Assembly (NCBI RefSeq): GCF_901709675.1
Contig: NC_051092.1
Coordinates: 16,745,128-16,809,127, forward strand
Length of the DNA stretch: 64,000 nt
DNA from: Syngnathus acus
Taxonomy: Eukaryota; Chordata; Actinopteri; Syngnathiformes; Syngnathidae
Reading direction: 5' to 3'
The position numbers and the translations under genes are program-made. How positions within the stretch are numbered: the stretch's first letter is position 1; each line of letters opens with the position of its first letter. The notes under the pieces are model-generated. The model worked only from the letters and a program-made list of their open reading frames with translations, did no database searches and was not told the origin of the DNA. Shown piece after piece: positions 63,799-64,000 of this stretch.

Positions 63799-64000
63799 AC
63801 ATACACAATCAATAGTTTCAAATAGTAGACATTGGTTGTAATATCGAATTAGCCCTAATAAGGTTTGATAAATGTTATCTTTTGGCCTCTCTGTGATCTG
63901 GTAGTTACGCCAGTCTTTCCAGATTTGATAAGACCTGCTTGAGGCACTCCTGTTTAGCTGAGCAAATTCTTTAATAAACAAAGGCTAGCTTTTGACTGCA
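63799..64000. other. Window end, unassigned
   Basis: A minus-strand frame at 63751-63981 is open for about 70 codons but matches nothing I recognise. Confidence 0.35.

Overview
The window is nuclear DNA of a ray-finned (teleost) fish. The evidence is the repeat content: Rex3-type RTE LINEs with (ATCC)n tails, L2-clade LINEs, Penelope-like elements, several hAT families, Tc1, and pogo- and mariner-like elements. The recognisable host genes are vertebrate orthologues. Genes are spliced and most of the 64 kb is interspersed repeats, many nested. The species cannot be named from the sequence.

Layout. At 1-5.7 kb a SWIM-zinc-finger/YqaJ-type gene (+) is broken by a LINE with an intact 1030-codon ORF2 and an 8-bp target duplication. 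It lies tail-to-tail with a two-exon THAP-domain gene (-). At 5.8-15.4 kb there are hAT deletion derivatives, an L2 LINE split by a Rex3 copy, and a hAT carrying a nested TA-flanked element. At 16.0-17.4 kb lies a complete single-exon SLC10A3 (P3)-like transporter gene (-). From 18.3 to 55 kb no confident host gene is seen, only repeats: Gypsy integrase, Penelope RT, L2, a near-complete Rex3, a long L2 ORF, GIY-YIG, SINEs, a palindromic hAT MITE, two complete copies of a short LTR element with GC-rich minisatellites, and a pogo-like element with about 520-bp tandem repeats. At 55.8-58.3 kb are the last six coding exons of FANCA (+), convergent with the last two coding exons of ZNF276 (-) at 58.75-60.3 kb. 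FANCA and ZNF276 are also tail-to-tail neighbours in human. From 60.4 to 64 kb there is a second, inverted copy of the pogo-like composite, which carries a Penelope insertion with a hammerhead-like motif, and then a hAT remnant.

There is no operon-like or pathway logic. The host genes are independent: a membrane transporter, a DNA-repair protein (FANCA, Fanconi anaemia core complex) and a C2H2 zinc-finger protein. The most noteworthy structures are the short LTR family, the repeated pattern of DNA transposons that hold internal tandem arrays or only a BED-finger exon, and the absence of upstream FANCA exons across the preceding repeat block. All calls come from reading the sequence and from recalled family features. 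No database search was run.
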